DNA of 64,000 nt from JACDAN01 sp963842235 (GTDB taxonomy: Bacteria > Actinomycetota > Thermoleophilia > Gaiellales > Gaiellaceae): assembly GCA_963842235.1 (NCBI GenBank), contig CAWJFT010000003.1, positions 186,001 through 250,000 of the forward strand, written 5' to 3'. Shown here piece after piece: positions 8,537 through 17,721 of this stretch (positions within the stretch are counted from its first letter, which is position 1; each line of letters begins with the position of its first letter). The position numbers and the translations under genes are program-made. The notes under the pieces are model-generated. The model saw nothing but the letters and a program-made list of their open reading frames with translations. It was not told where the DNA came from and searched no databases.

Positions 8537-10018
8537 TTGGCGACTCCCACTGCAGTCGACGTCGTGATGCCCCAGATGGGCGTGTCGGTTTCGGAGGGGA
8601 CGATCACGAAATGGCTCAAGCAGGAAGGCGAGGAGATCCAGGCCGACGAGCCGTTGCTGGAGATCTCGACCGACAAGGTCGACACCGAGGTGCCGAGCCC
8701 GGGGTCAGGCGTCGTGCAGCAGATCCTCGTCCAGGAAGGGGAAACGGTCGAGGTCGGGACGCGGCTGGCCGTGATCGGCGCGCCGGGCGAAGCCCCGGCG
8801 GAGGCGCCCTCTGCCGACGGCGCGGCCGCCGAGCAGCCGACGACCCAGGCCGCCGCGGAGGCGGAGGCCGCATCAAGCGCCGAGAGTCCCGCTCCAATCG
8901 CTCCGGAGCCCTCGGCACCGTCCGAGGCTCCCGCCGCGCCTGAGGCCGCACCAGCGCCAGAGCCCGCCGCGCCAGCAGCTGCCGACGTCAGCGGCGACGG
9001 CAAGAGCTTCGTGTCGCCCGTGGTCGCCCGGATCGCCTCGGAGCACGACGTCGACGTCGCCCAGGTGCCTGGCACCGGCCGCGGCGGACGGGTGACGAAG
9101 AAGGACATCCTCAGCTTCATCGAGAGCGGTGCTCAGGCCGCGGCGCCCGCTGCTCCGGCCGAGCCGGCGGCACCCGAGGCGCCTGCGGCTCCTCCCGCCG
9201 CCCCGCCCGAGCCCGAGGCAGCACCGCCGCCTCCGCCGCCTGCGCCCCCGGCTCCTGCTCCGCAGCCCGTCGCCGCCGCGCAACCGCCGCAGCCGGAGGC
9301 GGGCGTCGGCGAGATGGAAGAGCCGATGACCGCAATGCGCAAGGGCATCGCCGAGCACATGCGCCGCTCGCTCGACACCTCCGCTCATGTCACGAGCGCG
9401 ATCGAGGTGGACATGTCGAAGGTTGTCGCGCTCCGCGAGAAGCTCAAGCCCGAGTACCAGAAGAGTTACGGGGTCAACCCGACGTATCTGATCTTCGTCG
9501 CCCGCGGAGTGGTCGAGACCTTGAAGGACTACCCGTGGATCAACGGCGAAATCCGCGGCGAGAAGATCATCACGCGCAACTACGTCCATCTCGGCTTCGC
9601 CGTCGAGCTCGCGGACGGCAAGGGCCTGATCGTCCCGGTCGTGAAGCACGCCGAGGGCCTGAACCTGCTCGGTCTGGCCCGGTCCGTGACAGACATCGCC
9701 GAGCGGGCCAGGAACAAGCAGCTGACGCCGGACGAGGTCCAGGGCGGCACGTTCACGATCACCAATCCCGGCGGCTACGGCACCTTCCACGGCACGCCAG
9801 TCATCAGCCAGCCGCAAGCGGCGATCCTCGGCACCTATGCGCTCGTGAAGCGTCCGTGGGTCGCCCAGGACGAGCTCGGGAAGGACGTGATCGCGATCCG
9901 CCCGATCATGAATCTCACGCTGACCTACGACCATCGCCTGGTCGACGGAGCGCTCGCGGGCCGATTCCTTCGCGACCTGAAGCAGCGGCTCGAGTCCTGG
10001 GGCGAGTCGGACTACTAG
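8537..10018 (+). CDS. Dihydrolipoamide acyltransferase (E2)
   Basis: 493 aa, TTG start with an AGGA box about 10 nt upstream. Domain order: lipoyl domain (1-80) with the lipoylated Lys in STDKVDTEVPSP at about residue 47; an Ala/Pro/Glu-rich flexible linker (80-155); peripheral subunit-binding domain (FVSPVVARIA...GTGRGGRVTKKDIL, 155-195); a second Ala/Pro linker; and the catalytic acyltransferase domain (260-493) with the HxxxDG signature HRLVDG near residue 464. Transfers the acyl group from lipoamide to CoA. One lipoyl domain only. The lipB and lipA genes needed to make its cofactor are 2-3 kb downstream, which fits a functional grouping. Confidence 0.95.
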   Translation: MATPTAVDVVMPQMGVSVSEGTITKWLKQEGEEIQADEPLLEISTDKVDTEVPSPGSGVVQQILVQEGETVEVGTRLAVIGAPGEAPAEAPSADGAAAEQPTTQAAAEAEAASSAESPAPIAPEPSAPSEAPAAPEAAPAPEPAAPAAADVSGDGKSFVSPVVARIASEHDVDVAQVPGTGRGGRVTKKDILSFIESGAQAAAPAAPAEPAAPEAPAAPPAAPPEPEAAPPPPPPAPPAPAPQPVAAAQPPQPEAGVGEMEEPMTAMRKGIAEHMRRSLDTSAHVTSAIEVDMSKVVALREKLKPEYQKSYGVNPTYLIFVARGVVETLKDYPWINGEIRGEKIITRNYVHLGFAVELADGKGLIVPVVKHAEGLNLLGLARSVTDIAERARNKQLTPDEVQGGTFTITNPGGYGTFHGTPVISQPQAAILGTYALVKRPWVAQDELGKDVIAIRPIMNLTLTYDHRLVDGALAGRFLRDLKQRLESWGESDY

Positions 10019-10104
10019 TACGACCCTGGGACGAGGCGGGCTGGCTCGACGAGGCGACTGCCTGGATAGACGAACGGCTTCAGCGGACCGGGGACGTCGA
10101 GGTC

Positions 10105-10926
10105 ATGCTGACGCGCCCGTGGTCGGCGATTGTGCGCGTACCGACGTCCGAAAGCGACGTCTGGTTCAAGGAGAACGCGCCGACAACCGCGTTCGAGCCG
10201 GCGCTGACGGAGCTGCTTGCCCGTCGCCGGCCCGACGCGCTGCCCGAGACGATCGCCTGGGAGGGCTCGCGCATCCTCACGAAGGACGTCGGGCCCAGGC
10301 TGCGCAACGTCCACGACTCCGGTGAGACGCGGCCGACGTGGGAGGAGATCCTTCCGCTCTACGCGGAGTTGCAGATCGAGTTCATGGACCTCGTCGAGGA
10401 GGCGCTTGCCCTTGGTACGCCGGACGATCGACCTGAGCTGCTGCCGGACAGGTACGCAATGCTGGGCGGTGATCACGCCGGTCCGGTAAGCGAGGCCGCC
10501 GAGCGGCTTGCCGGCTCGATTCACCTCACCGTCGCGCACATGGAGGCTCACGACGGCAACATCTTCGTCCGTAGGGGAACACCGGTCTTCATCGACTGGG
10601 CCGAGGCAGTCGTCACTCATCCGTTCGTCGGACCGTTGCTCGCGCTTCGTTCGGCGACCGAGCGCTCGAACTTCGAGCCGGGCTCGCCGGAGGTCGAACG
10701 CCTACGCGATGTGTACCTCGAGCCGTTCACGACGTTCGCTCCGCTTGCCGAGCTGCGCGAGCTCTTCGCCGACGGGTACCTCCTCTTTCCGATCTCTCGA
10801 GCGCATGTCTGGCACCGGACGCTCGCAGGAACGCCCGTGCCGGAGGAGCTCGGCGACCCGATCGAAGCGTGGCTCGGGATCCTCGGGGAGCTCGTGAACG
10901 GCACAACAATGCTTGGCGGTGCCTGA
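10105..10926 (+). CDS. Aminoglycoside-phosphotransferase-like kinase, start uncertain
   Basis: 273 aa from the first canonical start (ATG 10105). The catalytic-loop region HMEAHDGNIFVRRGTPVFIDWAEA matches the APH/choline-kinase pattern HxDxxxxN...IDW, with the usual first His and Asp (Asp of HDGN). The open frame continues upstream without a stop, and the sequence from just after the E2 stop (10018), RPWDEAGWLDEATAWIDERL, looks like the normal N-terminus of such kinases, yet no ATG/GTG/TTG lies there. The true start could be non-canonical or within E2. Substrate unknown. Confidence 0.7.
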   Translation: MLTRPWSAIVRVPTSESDVWFKENAPTTAFEPALTELLARRRPDALPETIAWEGSRILTKDVGPRLRNVHDSGETRPTWEEILPLYAELQIEFMDLVEEALALGTPDDRPELLPDRYAMLGGDHAGPVSEAAERLAGSIHLTVAHMEAHDGNIFVRRGTPVFIDWAEAVVTHPFVGPLLALRSATERSNFEPGSPEVERLRDVYLEPFTTFAPLAELRELFADGYLLFPISRAHVWHRTLAGTPVPEELGDPIEAWLGILGELVNGTTMLGGA

Positions 10927-10960
10927 TGCCGTCGAGCCTGGTATAGGATCCCCGATCCAA

Positions 10961-11419
10961 ATGCGGCGCCTTCTCGCCTCACAGACTCTGCTCGCAATCA
11001 TCCTCGGGCTGACGCTCGCCGCATGCGGCGGAGGCGGCGAGAGCGACGCCGAGAAACAGGCGGAGGCTGAGCGGAGCGAGGCCTTTGCCCCCATCTGCGA
11101 GATGACCGCGATGAGCGGCGAGACCGGCCTGCCCGCCGACTTTCCGACGATCGGCGACATCACCTACGTGAAGTCCGAAAAGGCCGGGCCGTCGAGAATC
11201 GTCGAGGGGTATGCGGACGGCGACCTCGAGGACGTCTACAACGAGCTGCACGACGCCTTCGAGTCGAGCAACTACAAGATCACCTTCGACGAGCGCGAGG
11301 AGCACGACGCCGAGATCTCGTTCGAGGGTGGCGGACAGAGCGGCCAGGTCAAGTTCGCCGCCGAGTGCGGCCAGGAAGGCCGTCTCTACGTCCGCGTCAC
11401 GAGCCGTCCCACCGGCTAG
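10961..11419 (+). CDS. Small lipoprotein of unknown function
   Basis: 152 aa from ATG 10961 (an in-frame TTG 48 nt earlier overlaps the previous gene and would spoil the signal). The N-terminus MRRLLASQTLLAIILGLTLAACGG is a lipoprotein signal with the lipobox LAAC, giving a Cys-anchored surface protein. The mature part is acidic with two further Cys (about residues 49 and 140) that may pair. I do not recognise the fold. It lies 34 nt after the kinase-like gene and 9 nt before the GFA-type gene, so may be co-transcribed. Confidence 0.75.
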   Translation: MRRLLASQTLLAIILGLTLAACGGGGESDAEKQAEAERSEAFAPICEMTAMSGETGLPADFPTIGDITYVKSEKAGPSRIVEGYADGDLEDVYNELHDAFESSNYKITFDEREEHDAEISFEGGGQSGQVKFAAECGQEGRLYVRVTSRPTG

Positions 11420-11428
11420 CCTCAGGGC

Positions 11429-11836
11429 ATGTCATCGCTCCATGGAAGCTGCCAGTGCGGCGGCGTCGCCTTCGTGGTCGAGGATCCCTTCATCCGCCTC
11501 TCCTTCTGTCACTGCACGACGTGCAAGAAGATCTCGGGTGGCGTCGGGACGGCAAACGGTGGGGTTCGTACGGAGGCGATCCAACTCGTCCGTGGAGAGG
11601 AGCTTGTCCGCACCTACCAGCCCGACGAAGGGAGTGCCAAGACGTTCTGCTCGGTCTGCGGCTCGAACCTCTTCGGCAGCGGCTGGCCACAGTCCGAGTA
11701 CACGAGCGTCCGGCTCAGCGCAATCGATTCGCCGTTCGATCAGCGGCCCCAGAGGCACTCCTACGTTCGCTCGGTCGCACCCTGGGAGACGCTTCCGGAT
11801 GACGGCTTGGAGCGCTACGAGGTCACAGCGTCGTGA
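11429..11836 (+). CDS. GFA/CENP-V-family zinc protein
   Basis: 135 aa. The zinc-binding cysteines are laid out as in glutathione-dependent formaldehyde-activating (GFA) enzymes (PF04828): GSCQCGGV (about 7-12), FCHCTTCKK (27-33) and FCSVCGS (72-77). Original members catalyse S-hydroxymethyl-glutathione formation, but actinobacteria lack glutathione, so most such proteins probably act on other thiols or substrates; function is open. Its TGA stop overlaps the GTG start of lipB by 4 nt. Confidence 0.87.
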   Translation: MSSLHGSCQCGGVAFVVEDPFIRLSFCHCTTCKKISGGVGTANGGVRTEAIQLVRGEELVRTYQPDEGSAKTFCSVCGSNLFGSGWPQSEYTSVRLSAIDSPFDQRPQRHSYVRSVAPWETLPDDGLERYEVTAS

Positions 11837-12540
11837 GCCGCGGCGCCTATCTCCTCAATCTCGGGACGGTTCCGTATGTCGAGGCCCTGCAGCTCCAGCG
11901 GTCGCTTGCCGGCGCCGTGTCCCAGGGCGCGATCCCCGACATCGTCATGCTGCTCGAGCATCCGCCCGTAATCACGCTCGGCCGGCGCGCCGAGGCCGCG
12001 GAGTTGCACGTGCCCGACGGCGCCGAGGTCGACATCATCGAGACCGATCGAGGCGGCAAGTCGACCTACCACGGCCCCGGGCAGCTCGTCTGCTACCCGA
12101 TCCTCGACCTCACGCGCCACGGCGAGGACGTCAAGAAGTACTGCCGCGACCTGGAGGAAGCGTTGATCCGCACGCTCGCCGCCGTGGAGGTGGTGGCGAC
12201 GCGAATCGAGGGGTTGACGGGAATCTGGCTCACAGCGCCGCCGAGGAAGATCGCGAGCATCGGCGTTCACATCTCCAAGTGGATCACGACCCATGGATAC
12301 GCGCTCAACGTCGACCTCAACCCCGCTCCGTTCACCGAGTGGATCACGGCCTGCGGGCTCGAGGACACCGCCTTCACGACGGTGGCGCGGGAGCTCGGCC
12401 GGCCGGTGACGGTCGACGAGCTACGGCCGCACGCCGCCGCGGCGCTCGAGCAGGTCTTCGGGCTCACCTTCGATGACCTCCCCGCCGATGACGGCCACGG
12501 CCTCTGGCCCCAACCTCTGCACGAAAAGCTCGGGGTCTAG
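11833..12540 (+). CDS. lipB: Lipoyl(octanoyl) transferase LipB
   Basis: 235 aa. Moves octanoyl from octanoyl-ACP to the lipoyl domain of acceptor proteins such as the E2 nearby. Signature ETDRGGKSTYHGPGQLVCYPI is intact; the catalytic dyad is Lys in PRKIASIGV (about residue 138) and Cys in ITACGLEDT (about 173). GTG start overlaps the preceding gene (GTGA). The end overlaps the convergent cupin gene by 4 nt. Works with lipA across the cupin gene. Confidence 0.96.
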   Translation: MSRGAYLLNLGTVPYVEALQLQRSLAGAVSQGAIPDIVMLLEHPPVITLGRRAEAAELHVPDGAEVDIIETDRGGKSTYHGPGQLVCYPILDLTRHGEDVKKYCRDLEEALIRTLAAVEVVATRIEGLTGIWLTAPPRKIASIGVHISKWITTHGYALNVDLNPAPFTEWITACGLEDTAFTTVARELGRPVTVDELRPHAAAALEQVFGLTFDDLPADDGHGLWPQPLHEKLGV

Positions 12541-13073
12541 AGGTCTGGTAGCCAGCCGTCTTCGTAGGCGGTGCGGCTCGCCTTCGGAGACTCGGCGTAC
12601 GCCTCGTTCGGGTCGTTCGTCTCCTTCTTCGCCGACACGCCGTGCTTTGCGGCGGTTTCCGAGACCGGGTAGACGATCCCCTTCCGCGGTAGACCCCGCG
12701 CGCCCACGGCCACGACCACTGCCGCCTCGTCGCCCGTCGCGACGATCATGTGATTGGTCTCAGGCGGGCAGTGGACGAAGTCCCACGCCTTCAGCTCGCG
12801 CTCCTCGTCTTCGACGATCAGCAGGCAGGTGCCCGAGACGACGAGGAATCCCTCCTGCGCGTTCTCGCGGTGGTACAGGCCCAGGCTCTGCCCGGGCTCG
12901 AGGACGTTGATGTTGATCCCGAGCTGGCGGAACGGCCGCTTGCCCTCAAAGTTGCAGTAGTTTCCGAACGAGACGTAGCTCCGCCAGCGAGCGTCCCGCG
13001 CGTTGACGACGAACCAGCCGTCGACGTCCGCGACCAGGCCGTACTTCGTCTCCCGAAGCGGCGCCTCGGCCAT
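12537..13073 (-). CDS. Cupin-domain protein
   Basis: 178 aa. A central cupin barrel (about 50-125) is recognisable: NINVLEPGQSLGLYHRENAQEGFLVVSGTCLLIVEDEERELKAWDFVHCPPETNHMIV. The metal motif has H and E at the first site (YHRENAQEGF) and a His in TNH at the second, so metal binding is likely but reduced. The C-terminus is charged. It is inserted in opposite orientation between lipB and lipA and is divergent from lipA with 42 nt between starts. Function unknown. Confidence 0.82.
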   Translation of the reverse strand: MAEAPLRETKYGLVADVDGWFVVNARDARWRSYVSFGNYCNFEGKRPFRQLGININVLEPGQSLGLYHRENAQEGFLVVSGTCLLIVEDEERELKAWDFVHCPPETNHMIVATGDEAAVVVAVGARGLPRKGIVYPVSETAAKHGVSAKKETNDPNEAYAESPKASRTAYEDGWLPDL

Positions 13074-13115
13074 GCGCCGAGTCTAAGGCCCACGGCCGCC
13101 CGTAGACTTCCGGGC

Positions 13116-14033
13116 GTGAAATCGCTCCCTGTCGCGGATCGCCCACGCCGCCCTCCGTGGATGAAGGTCCGCGCGCCGACCGCCGACTCGCAGTACTTCG
13201 ACGTCCGGAAGCTGATCCACGGCGCCAGCCTGCACACCGTCTGCGAGGAGGCTCGCTGCCCGAACATCGCGGAGTGTTGGGGGCGCGGGACTGCGACGTT
13301 CCAGATCCTCGGAGACACCTGTACGCGCGCGTGCCGCTACTGCTACGTCCACTCGGGAAGGCCTGAGCATCCGCCCGACCCGCTCGAGCCGTTGCGGTTG
13401 GCCAATGCCGCGGCCCAGATGGGGCTCGAGCACGTCGTGGTGACGTCGGTCGACCGCGACGACCTCGACGACCGAGGCGCTGGGCACTTCGCCGCGACGA
13501 TCCGGGCTCTCAAGCGCAAGGCGCCCCAGGTCAGCGTCGAGGTGCTGACGCCGGACTTCCTCGGCGTCGAGGAGGAGGCGCTTCGGACCGTGCTCGCCGA
13601 GCGGCCGGAGGTCTTCAACCACAACATCGAGACCGTCCGCCGGCTGCACAGGAGCATGCGCGGCGCCAAGGCGTCCTACGACAAGGCGCTCTGGCTGCTG
13701 CGACGGGCGAAGGAGCTCGCCGACTATCCCGTGCTGACGAAGTCGGGAATCATCGTCGGGCTCGGGGAGACGAATGACGAGATCGTCGAGACCATGCGCG
13801 ACCTCCGAGCACACGGCGTCGACGTCGTCACGATCGGCCAGTACCTGCAGCCCTCGGCGAAGCACGTGACGATCGACCGCTGGGTGCACCCGGACGAGTT
13901 CCGCTGGTTCAGGGAGCAGGGCGAGGCCATCGGCTTCGGGTCGGTGTTCAGCGGCCCGCTCGTCAGGTCGTCGTACCGCGCAGACGAGCAGCGCCACGCG
14001 GCCGAGACAGGACGAGGGGCGGTGGCATATTGA
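13116..14033 (+). CDS. lipA: Lipoyl synthase LipA
   Basis: 305 aa from GTG 13116. Two [4Fe-4S] cluster motifs: the auxiliary cluster C43-x4-C48-x5-C54 (CEEARCPNIAEC) and the radical-SAM cluster C69-x3-C73-x2-C76 (CTRACRYC). The C-terminal RSSY serine that coordinates the auxiliary cluster is present. Inserts two sulfur atoms into octanoyl chains made by LipB. The open frame extends upstream to 12750 but only as antisense of the cupin gene. The stop overlaps the TTG start of the next small secreted protein. Confidence 0.97.
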   Translation: MKSLPVADRPRRPPWMKVRAPTADSQYFDVRKLIHGASLHTVCEEARCPNIAECWGRGTATFQILGDTCTRACRYCYVHSGRPEHPPDPLEPLRLANAAAQMGLEHVVVTSVDRDDLDDRGAGHFAATIRALKRKAPQVSVEVLTPDFLGVEEEALRTVLAERPEVFNHNIETVRRLHRSMRGAKASYDKALWLLRRAKELADYPVLTKSGIIVGLGETNDEIVETMRDLRAHGVDVVTIGQYLQPSAKHVTIDRWVHPDEFRWFREQGEAIGFGSVFSGPLVRSSYRADEQRHAAETGRGAVAY

Positions 14034-14395
14034 TTGCGCTGGTCGCGCTCGCCATTGTCCTTCTGCTGCCGTTCACTTTGAGCAGTGGGGGCTTCGCCGA
14101 GGGTGGCTCCGCCGCGAAGCCGCGGCTCAGAGTGGTGGACCTGACGCCGTTCGCCGTCGTCGGTACCGGCTTCCGCGCGGGTGAGACGGTCCGCGTGACG
14201 GTGCGCGCCGAAGGCGATTCCAGGTCGGCGAGCGACGAAGCGGGAACCACCGGCCGGATCTCGGTGCGCTTTCCCCGCATGAAGCTCGGGAGCTGTCCGA
14301 CCTACGTGATCGCCGCCAGGGGCGACAAGGGAAGCCGTGCCGGGCTTCGCAGTGTTCCGCGCCCTTGCGGCATCGCTCCCAGAAACGCTCCCTAG
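14030..14395 (+). CDS. Small secreted protein, GxGF-type family, copy 1
   Basis: 121 aa, TTG start overlapping lipA by 4 nt. N-terminal signal peptide (IALVALAIVLLLPFTLSSGGFA) followed by one small domain: P-LRVVDLTPFAVVGTGFRAGETVRVTV, then a GRISVRF strand, a Cys, ARGDKGSRA and a final C-xxAP. The same skeleton (PxL..P..V.G.GF...E.V.V, GRF, C, KGS.A, C.AP) occurs at 20939 and 30778 in this window. Looks like a small secreted beta-sandwich with one conserved disulfide. No family name known to me. Confidence 0.75.
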   Translation: MIALVALAIVLLLPFTLSSGGFAEGGSAAKPRLRVVDLTPFAVVGTGFRAGETVRVTVRAEGDSRSASDEAGTTGRISVRFPRMKLGSCPTYVIAARGDKGSRAGLRSVPRPCGIAPRNAP

Positions 14396-14400
14396 AGAGC

Positions 14401-14428
14401 CGAAGGGCCGCCCGGAGGCGGCCCTTCG
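14401..14428. terminator. Bidirectional hairpin terminator
   Basis: Perfect 12-bp stem CGAAGGGCCGCC / GGCGGCCCTTCG with loop CGGA, between the convergent ends of the small secreted gene and the first Arc-propeller gene. The core GGCCGCC-CGGA-GGCGGCC is identical to the hairpin at 17804. Confidence 0.8.
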
Positions 14429-14452
14429 AATCGGCGCGTTCGGTAGCGCGGT

Positions 14453-17400
14453 TTACGGGAGGTTCAGCGTCCAGGCGCCGAAGCCGTGCGTCGTCACGTA
14501 CATGACGCGTCGGTTCTGATCGATCACGAGGTTCGGGACCGGCGTCACCGGCAGGCCGGGCTTCGCCGATGTCCATCCGGTTTGTGGGCGGACGCGCTGG
14601 ATGAGACCGAAGTCCGTACCGGCGTAGAGGGCGCCCTTCGCCTCGTCCCGCTCGATCGTCGCGACCGGGAGGTCGCCGAGCGCGTGCGGGCCGGTGCCGT
14701 CCAGGTTCGTGAAGGTCGCGACGCCGCTGGACGGATTGAACTGCACCTCGAAGATGTGACCCGGCGTGGCCGGCGTCACCGCGTTGTAGCCGCTATACGT
14801 GATGTACGCGTGGTACGGATCCGACGGATCGACGTAGATGTCCGACGGGTACCGCGGCGGGTCGACCTCGGACGTCTGGTCGATCCGCTTCCAGACGATG
14901 GAAGCGGCGTTAGCTGCGCCGGCGGTCGTCGTGATGAAGATCCGTCCGGCGCTCGTCCCGGCCCACACCACGTTGCTGTCTGACGGAGACGGCGTGTTCA
15001 TGGAGATGTGGCCACCGGAGCGGTCATCGCCCCACGGGTACGGCGCGGGGCACGGGACCGTCCACGGTGCGGTCGGAGTCGCCGCGGGCGGACATGCCGC
15101 CGCCGGCCCGTAGGTGAGCCGGCCGGGGTGGCCCGGATCGCCCATCGCCTTCCAGTCGTCACAGACGTCGATCGCCGGCTGGTACGTGCCGTTCTCGTCG
15201 ATGTCGCCGTCACCGATCCAGAGGTTGCAGTGCTCCTTCACGGCCGCGTACGGGAAGGCGGGATTGACGCCGCCGTTCAGCGAACGGAAGACGTGCTCGC
15301 GGCCGGTGAACATCAGCTTGCTGACCCGCGGGTGGAACAGCGTCGGGGCGCTGAACGCCACGAGCTCGCGGTTGTAGCGGAACGGCGCTGCCCCCGTGGT
15401 CAGAAGCGTGTCGGCGATCCAGAACCCGGCCTGCTGGTTTCGGGGCTCATCCAGAGCGGCGATCGAGCCGTTCTGCCACGAGAGCATCGAGTAGTCCGCG
15501 TCCGTCGCGTCGAACCCGTTGTACATGCCGTCGGCGACGAACGTCTCGATCCACGTCTTCGTGCCGGGAACACGCATCCACGAACCGTTGTCCTGCGCCC
15601 CTGCGGCGAGCTCGCCCGGGCGGTTCGGGTTGAAGGTCATCTGGTAGAAGTGGAGCGTGTTCAGTCCCTTGTTGATGGACTGGAGACGCTCCGGGATCCG
15701 GCTCGTCACCGCCTGACAGGTCGCAAGGGCAGCCCCGGTCAAGTGGTGGACCGCGGTGCAGTCGCCCGAGTCGTCGACGAAGTTGCCGTTCGAGCGAATG
15801 ATCCCGCCGTCGCTCGTCTCGAGGAACTGCTTCCAGTCGTTCGGGTTGGTGACGATCGAGTGCTGGTCAGGATGCGTCCCGTGCGGCTGGAGGTTGTCCG
15901 TCGCGTCGTAGGTCATGTCGGTGAACGACACGCCGGCGTTCGTCGACAGCAGGATCGCCCGCCCGTTCGACGTACCGGTCGCCGCCTGGTTATAGGCGTT
16001 CGAACCGAGCAAGTAGACGGTGTCGGCGTTGACTGCAGACCCGTCGCCCTTCTTCGGCACGTACACGTAGTTGTCGTAGTTGCACTGCGGGTCGCAGTAC
16101 CCGGTGCTCGTGTTGTTCGTGAGCTCGCTAAACGTCGGAGTACCGGTGCGAACGCTGTCGCTTCGGAAGAACCTGGCGGTGAGGCTCCCGCCGCCACCGG
16201 CGCCGACGTACATCCGGGTGGTGCCGTTCGGGAGCGCCACGACATCGAACTCGTCTCGCTCGACTCCAGCACCGCTGGTGGGATCGATCGGCGCGGCCAG
16301 CGGTGCGAAGATCTGCGTCCACGTGCCCGGGTCGCCGTTCGAACTCGAGCGCCAGATGCCCTTCGCGAAGAACGATGCGTAGACGGTGTTCGGATCGACC
16401 GGGTCGAAGGCGATGCGCCGAGCTCCGCGAGGCGAGCACGGCGTCTGCCCGAGGAACACTTCCCTCGGGGTGGACGACGTGCAGTTCGTCGGATTGCCCT
16501 GACTGACGAGCTCGAACGTCTGCCCGCCGTCGGTTGACCGCCAGAGGCCGAAGTGCGGAGCGCCCGGGATGTCGGCACCGCGGTTGACGCCGGTGCAGCA
16601 CGTGCTGCTCATGCCCCGCGAGCCCTGAGCGCCCGAGCCGACGAAGATCGTGGACGAGTCCCCGGGCTTGACCTGGATCGAGCCGATGCCGCGCCCGCTG
16701 AAGTACGCGCTGCCGATGGGGCCCTTCCAGTGCTTGCCGCCGTCCTTCGACTTGTACATCCCAACGCCGGCGATGCAGCCGCTCCGGCAGATGTTGGGCT
16801 CGCCGGTTCCGGCATAGAGGACGTCGCTCTTGCGATCGTTGGGATCGAGCTCGAGCGCAGCCGTGTTGTTGTGCTGGAAGCGGCCCGAGAGGTACTCCCA
16901 CTCGGGTTGTGCAGCGAACACGTTGTCGGTTCGCCAGATGCCGCCGCCGGCGTTCGCGATCCAGTAGCGGCAGGTCTTCGCGCCGCAGTTCGGATCAATC
17001 ACGCTGAACGCGGTCCGCCCGGCCGCGACGTACTCGTTGGGCACGTACACGTACCGGTTCCGGAACGGATTCAGCGGGTACACGGCATTGTCCGGCCCCA
17101 GGTTCGTCCAGTGGCCGTGACCGCCGAGCTTCCCGTTGGACTGTCCGCGGGACTTGAGCGTCTTCCAGTCCGAGCGGCTTTCGGAGATCGCCGCGAGCGG
17201 GATGTCCGTCCCCGGCGAGGCGTGCATATACCAATCCAGCGCGCCGTCTCCAGCCGCTTCGCCTGCTTCACCCTGCTCGTATTGCGGTTCGCCCGGCGAG
17301 AACCTCGCCGAGGATGCAAGCTTTTCTTTCAGCGCCGGCGAGATGACGCCTTCCTCTGCAGCACGAGCCAGCTGCGGCGCCGGGGCCGCCGACTTGGTCG

Positions 17401-17710
17401 ACGAGCCGCTCATAAACATCGCGGCGACGAGTGCCGCTGCGATGAGCCCAGCTGCAGCGCCGACGCGTACAACCAGCCCACGCGCGGGGCGCTGATGGAT
17501 CGCGTCCTTCAATGACATGCGCGTCCTCCTCGGAATAATCAGTCGCCGTCGCAGGCGTTCGAACGCGCCTGCGTCCTGCGTGAGGCTTCGCTCCAGCCGG
17601 TGCACGAGCTCGGCGTTGAGACTTCGGCCCGACCGGTCGGCCGCGGCTTTCAGCTGCTCTCGGAGGCGCTGTGGCATCCGGAGCAGAAAGCGATACATCC
17701 CCTCGCTCAT
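14453..17710 (-). CDS. Arc-type RHH DNA-binding domain fused via one TM helix to extracellular BNR/VPS10-like beta-propeller (copy 1)
   Basis: 1085 aa. Residues 5-46 (MYRFLLRMPQRLREQLKAA...GRSLNAELVHRL) have the strand-helix-helix of Arc/MetJ ribbon-helix-helix repressors. Residues 48-84 are Arg-rich; 85-102 form a single hydrophobic helix (AAAGLIAAALVAAMFMSG), so by the positive-inside rule the N-terminus is cytoplasmic and the rest outside. From ~195 on there are Asp-box/BNR repeats (YKSKDGGKHW, WRSTDGGQTF), the block HPDQHS, GAQDNGSW, and Cys pairs (NICRSGC, STCC, CDPQC) also present in copy 2. This is the layout of a membrane-tethered one-component regulator. Two TGATATCA palindromes lie upstream, one overlapping its -35. 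Ligand unknown; DNA binding is inferred from homology. Confidence 0.85.
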   Translation of the reverse strand: MSEGMYRFLLRMPQRLREQLKAAADRSGRSLNAELVHRLERSLTQDAGAFERLRRRLIIPRRTRMSLKDAIHQRPARGLVVRVGAAAGLIAAALVAAMFMSGSSTKSAAPAPQLARAAEEGVISPALKEKLASSARFSPGEPQYEQGEAGEAAGDGALDWYMHASPGTDIPLAAISESRSDWKTLKSRGQSNGKLGGHGHWTNLGPDNAVYPLNPFRNRYVYVPNEYVAAGRTAFSVIDPNCGAKTCRYWIANAGGGIWRTDNVFAAQPEWEYLSGRFQHNNTAALELDPNDRKSDVLYAGTGEPNICRSGCIAGVGMYKSKDGGKHWKGPIGSAYFSGRGIGSIQVKPGDSSTIFVGSGAQGSRGMSSTCCTGVNRGADIPGAPHFGLWRSTDGGQTFELVSQGNPTNCTSSTPREVFLGQTPCSPRGARRIAFDPVDPNTVYASFFAKGIWRSSSNGDPGTWTQIFAPLAAPIDPTSGAGVERDEFDVVALPNGTTRMYVGAGGGGSLTARFFRSDSVRTGTPTFSELTNNTSTGYCDPQCNYDNYVYVPKKGDGSAVNADTVYLLGSNAYNQAATGTSNGRAILLSTNAGVSFTDMTYDATDNLQPHGTHPDQHSIVTNPNDWKQFLETSDGGIIRSNGNFVDDSGDCTAVHHLTGAALATCQAVTSRIPERLQSINKGLNTLHFYQMTFNPNRPGELAAGAQDNGSWMRVPGTKTWIETFVADGMYNGFDATDADYSMLSWQNGSIAALDEPRNQQAGFWIADTLLTTGAAPFRYNRELVAFSAPTLFHPRVSKLMFTGREHVFRSLNGGVNPAFPYAAVKEHCNLWIGDGDIDENGTYQPAIDVCDDWKAMGDPGHPGRLTYGPAAACPPAATPTAPWTVPCPAPYPWGDDRSGGHISMNTPSPSDSNVVWAGTSAGRIFITTTAGAANAASIVWKRIDQTSEVDPPRYPSDIYVDPSDPYHAYITYSGYNAVTPATPGHIFEVQFNPSSGVATFTNLDGTGPHALGDLPVATIERDEAKGALYAGTDFGLIQRVRPQTGWTSAKPGLPVTPVPNLVIDQNRRVMYVTTHGFGAWTLNLP

Positions 17711-17721
17711 GAAGCGCGGTG

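Noticed and set aside
14453..17710. Antitoxin of a toxin-antitoxin pair because of the RHH domain
   Set aside because: No small toxin gene is adjacent and the RHH is fused to a membrane helix and a ~900-residue propeller.
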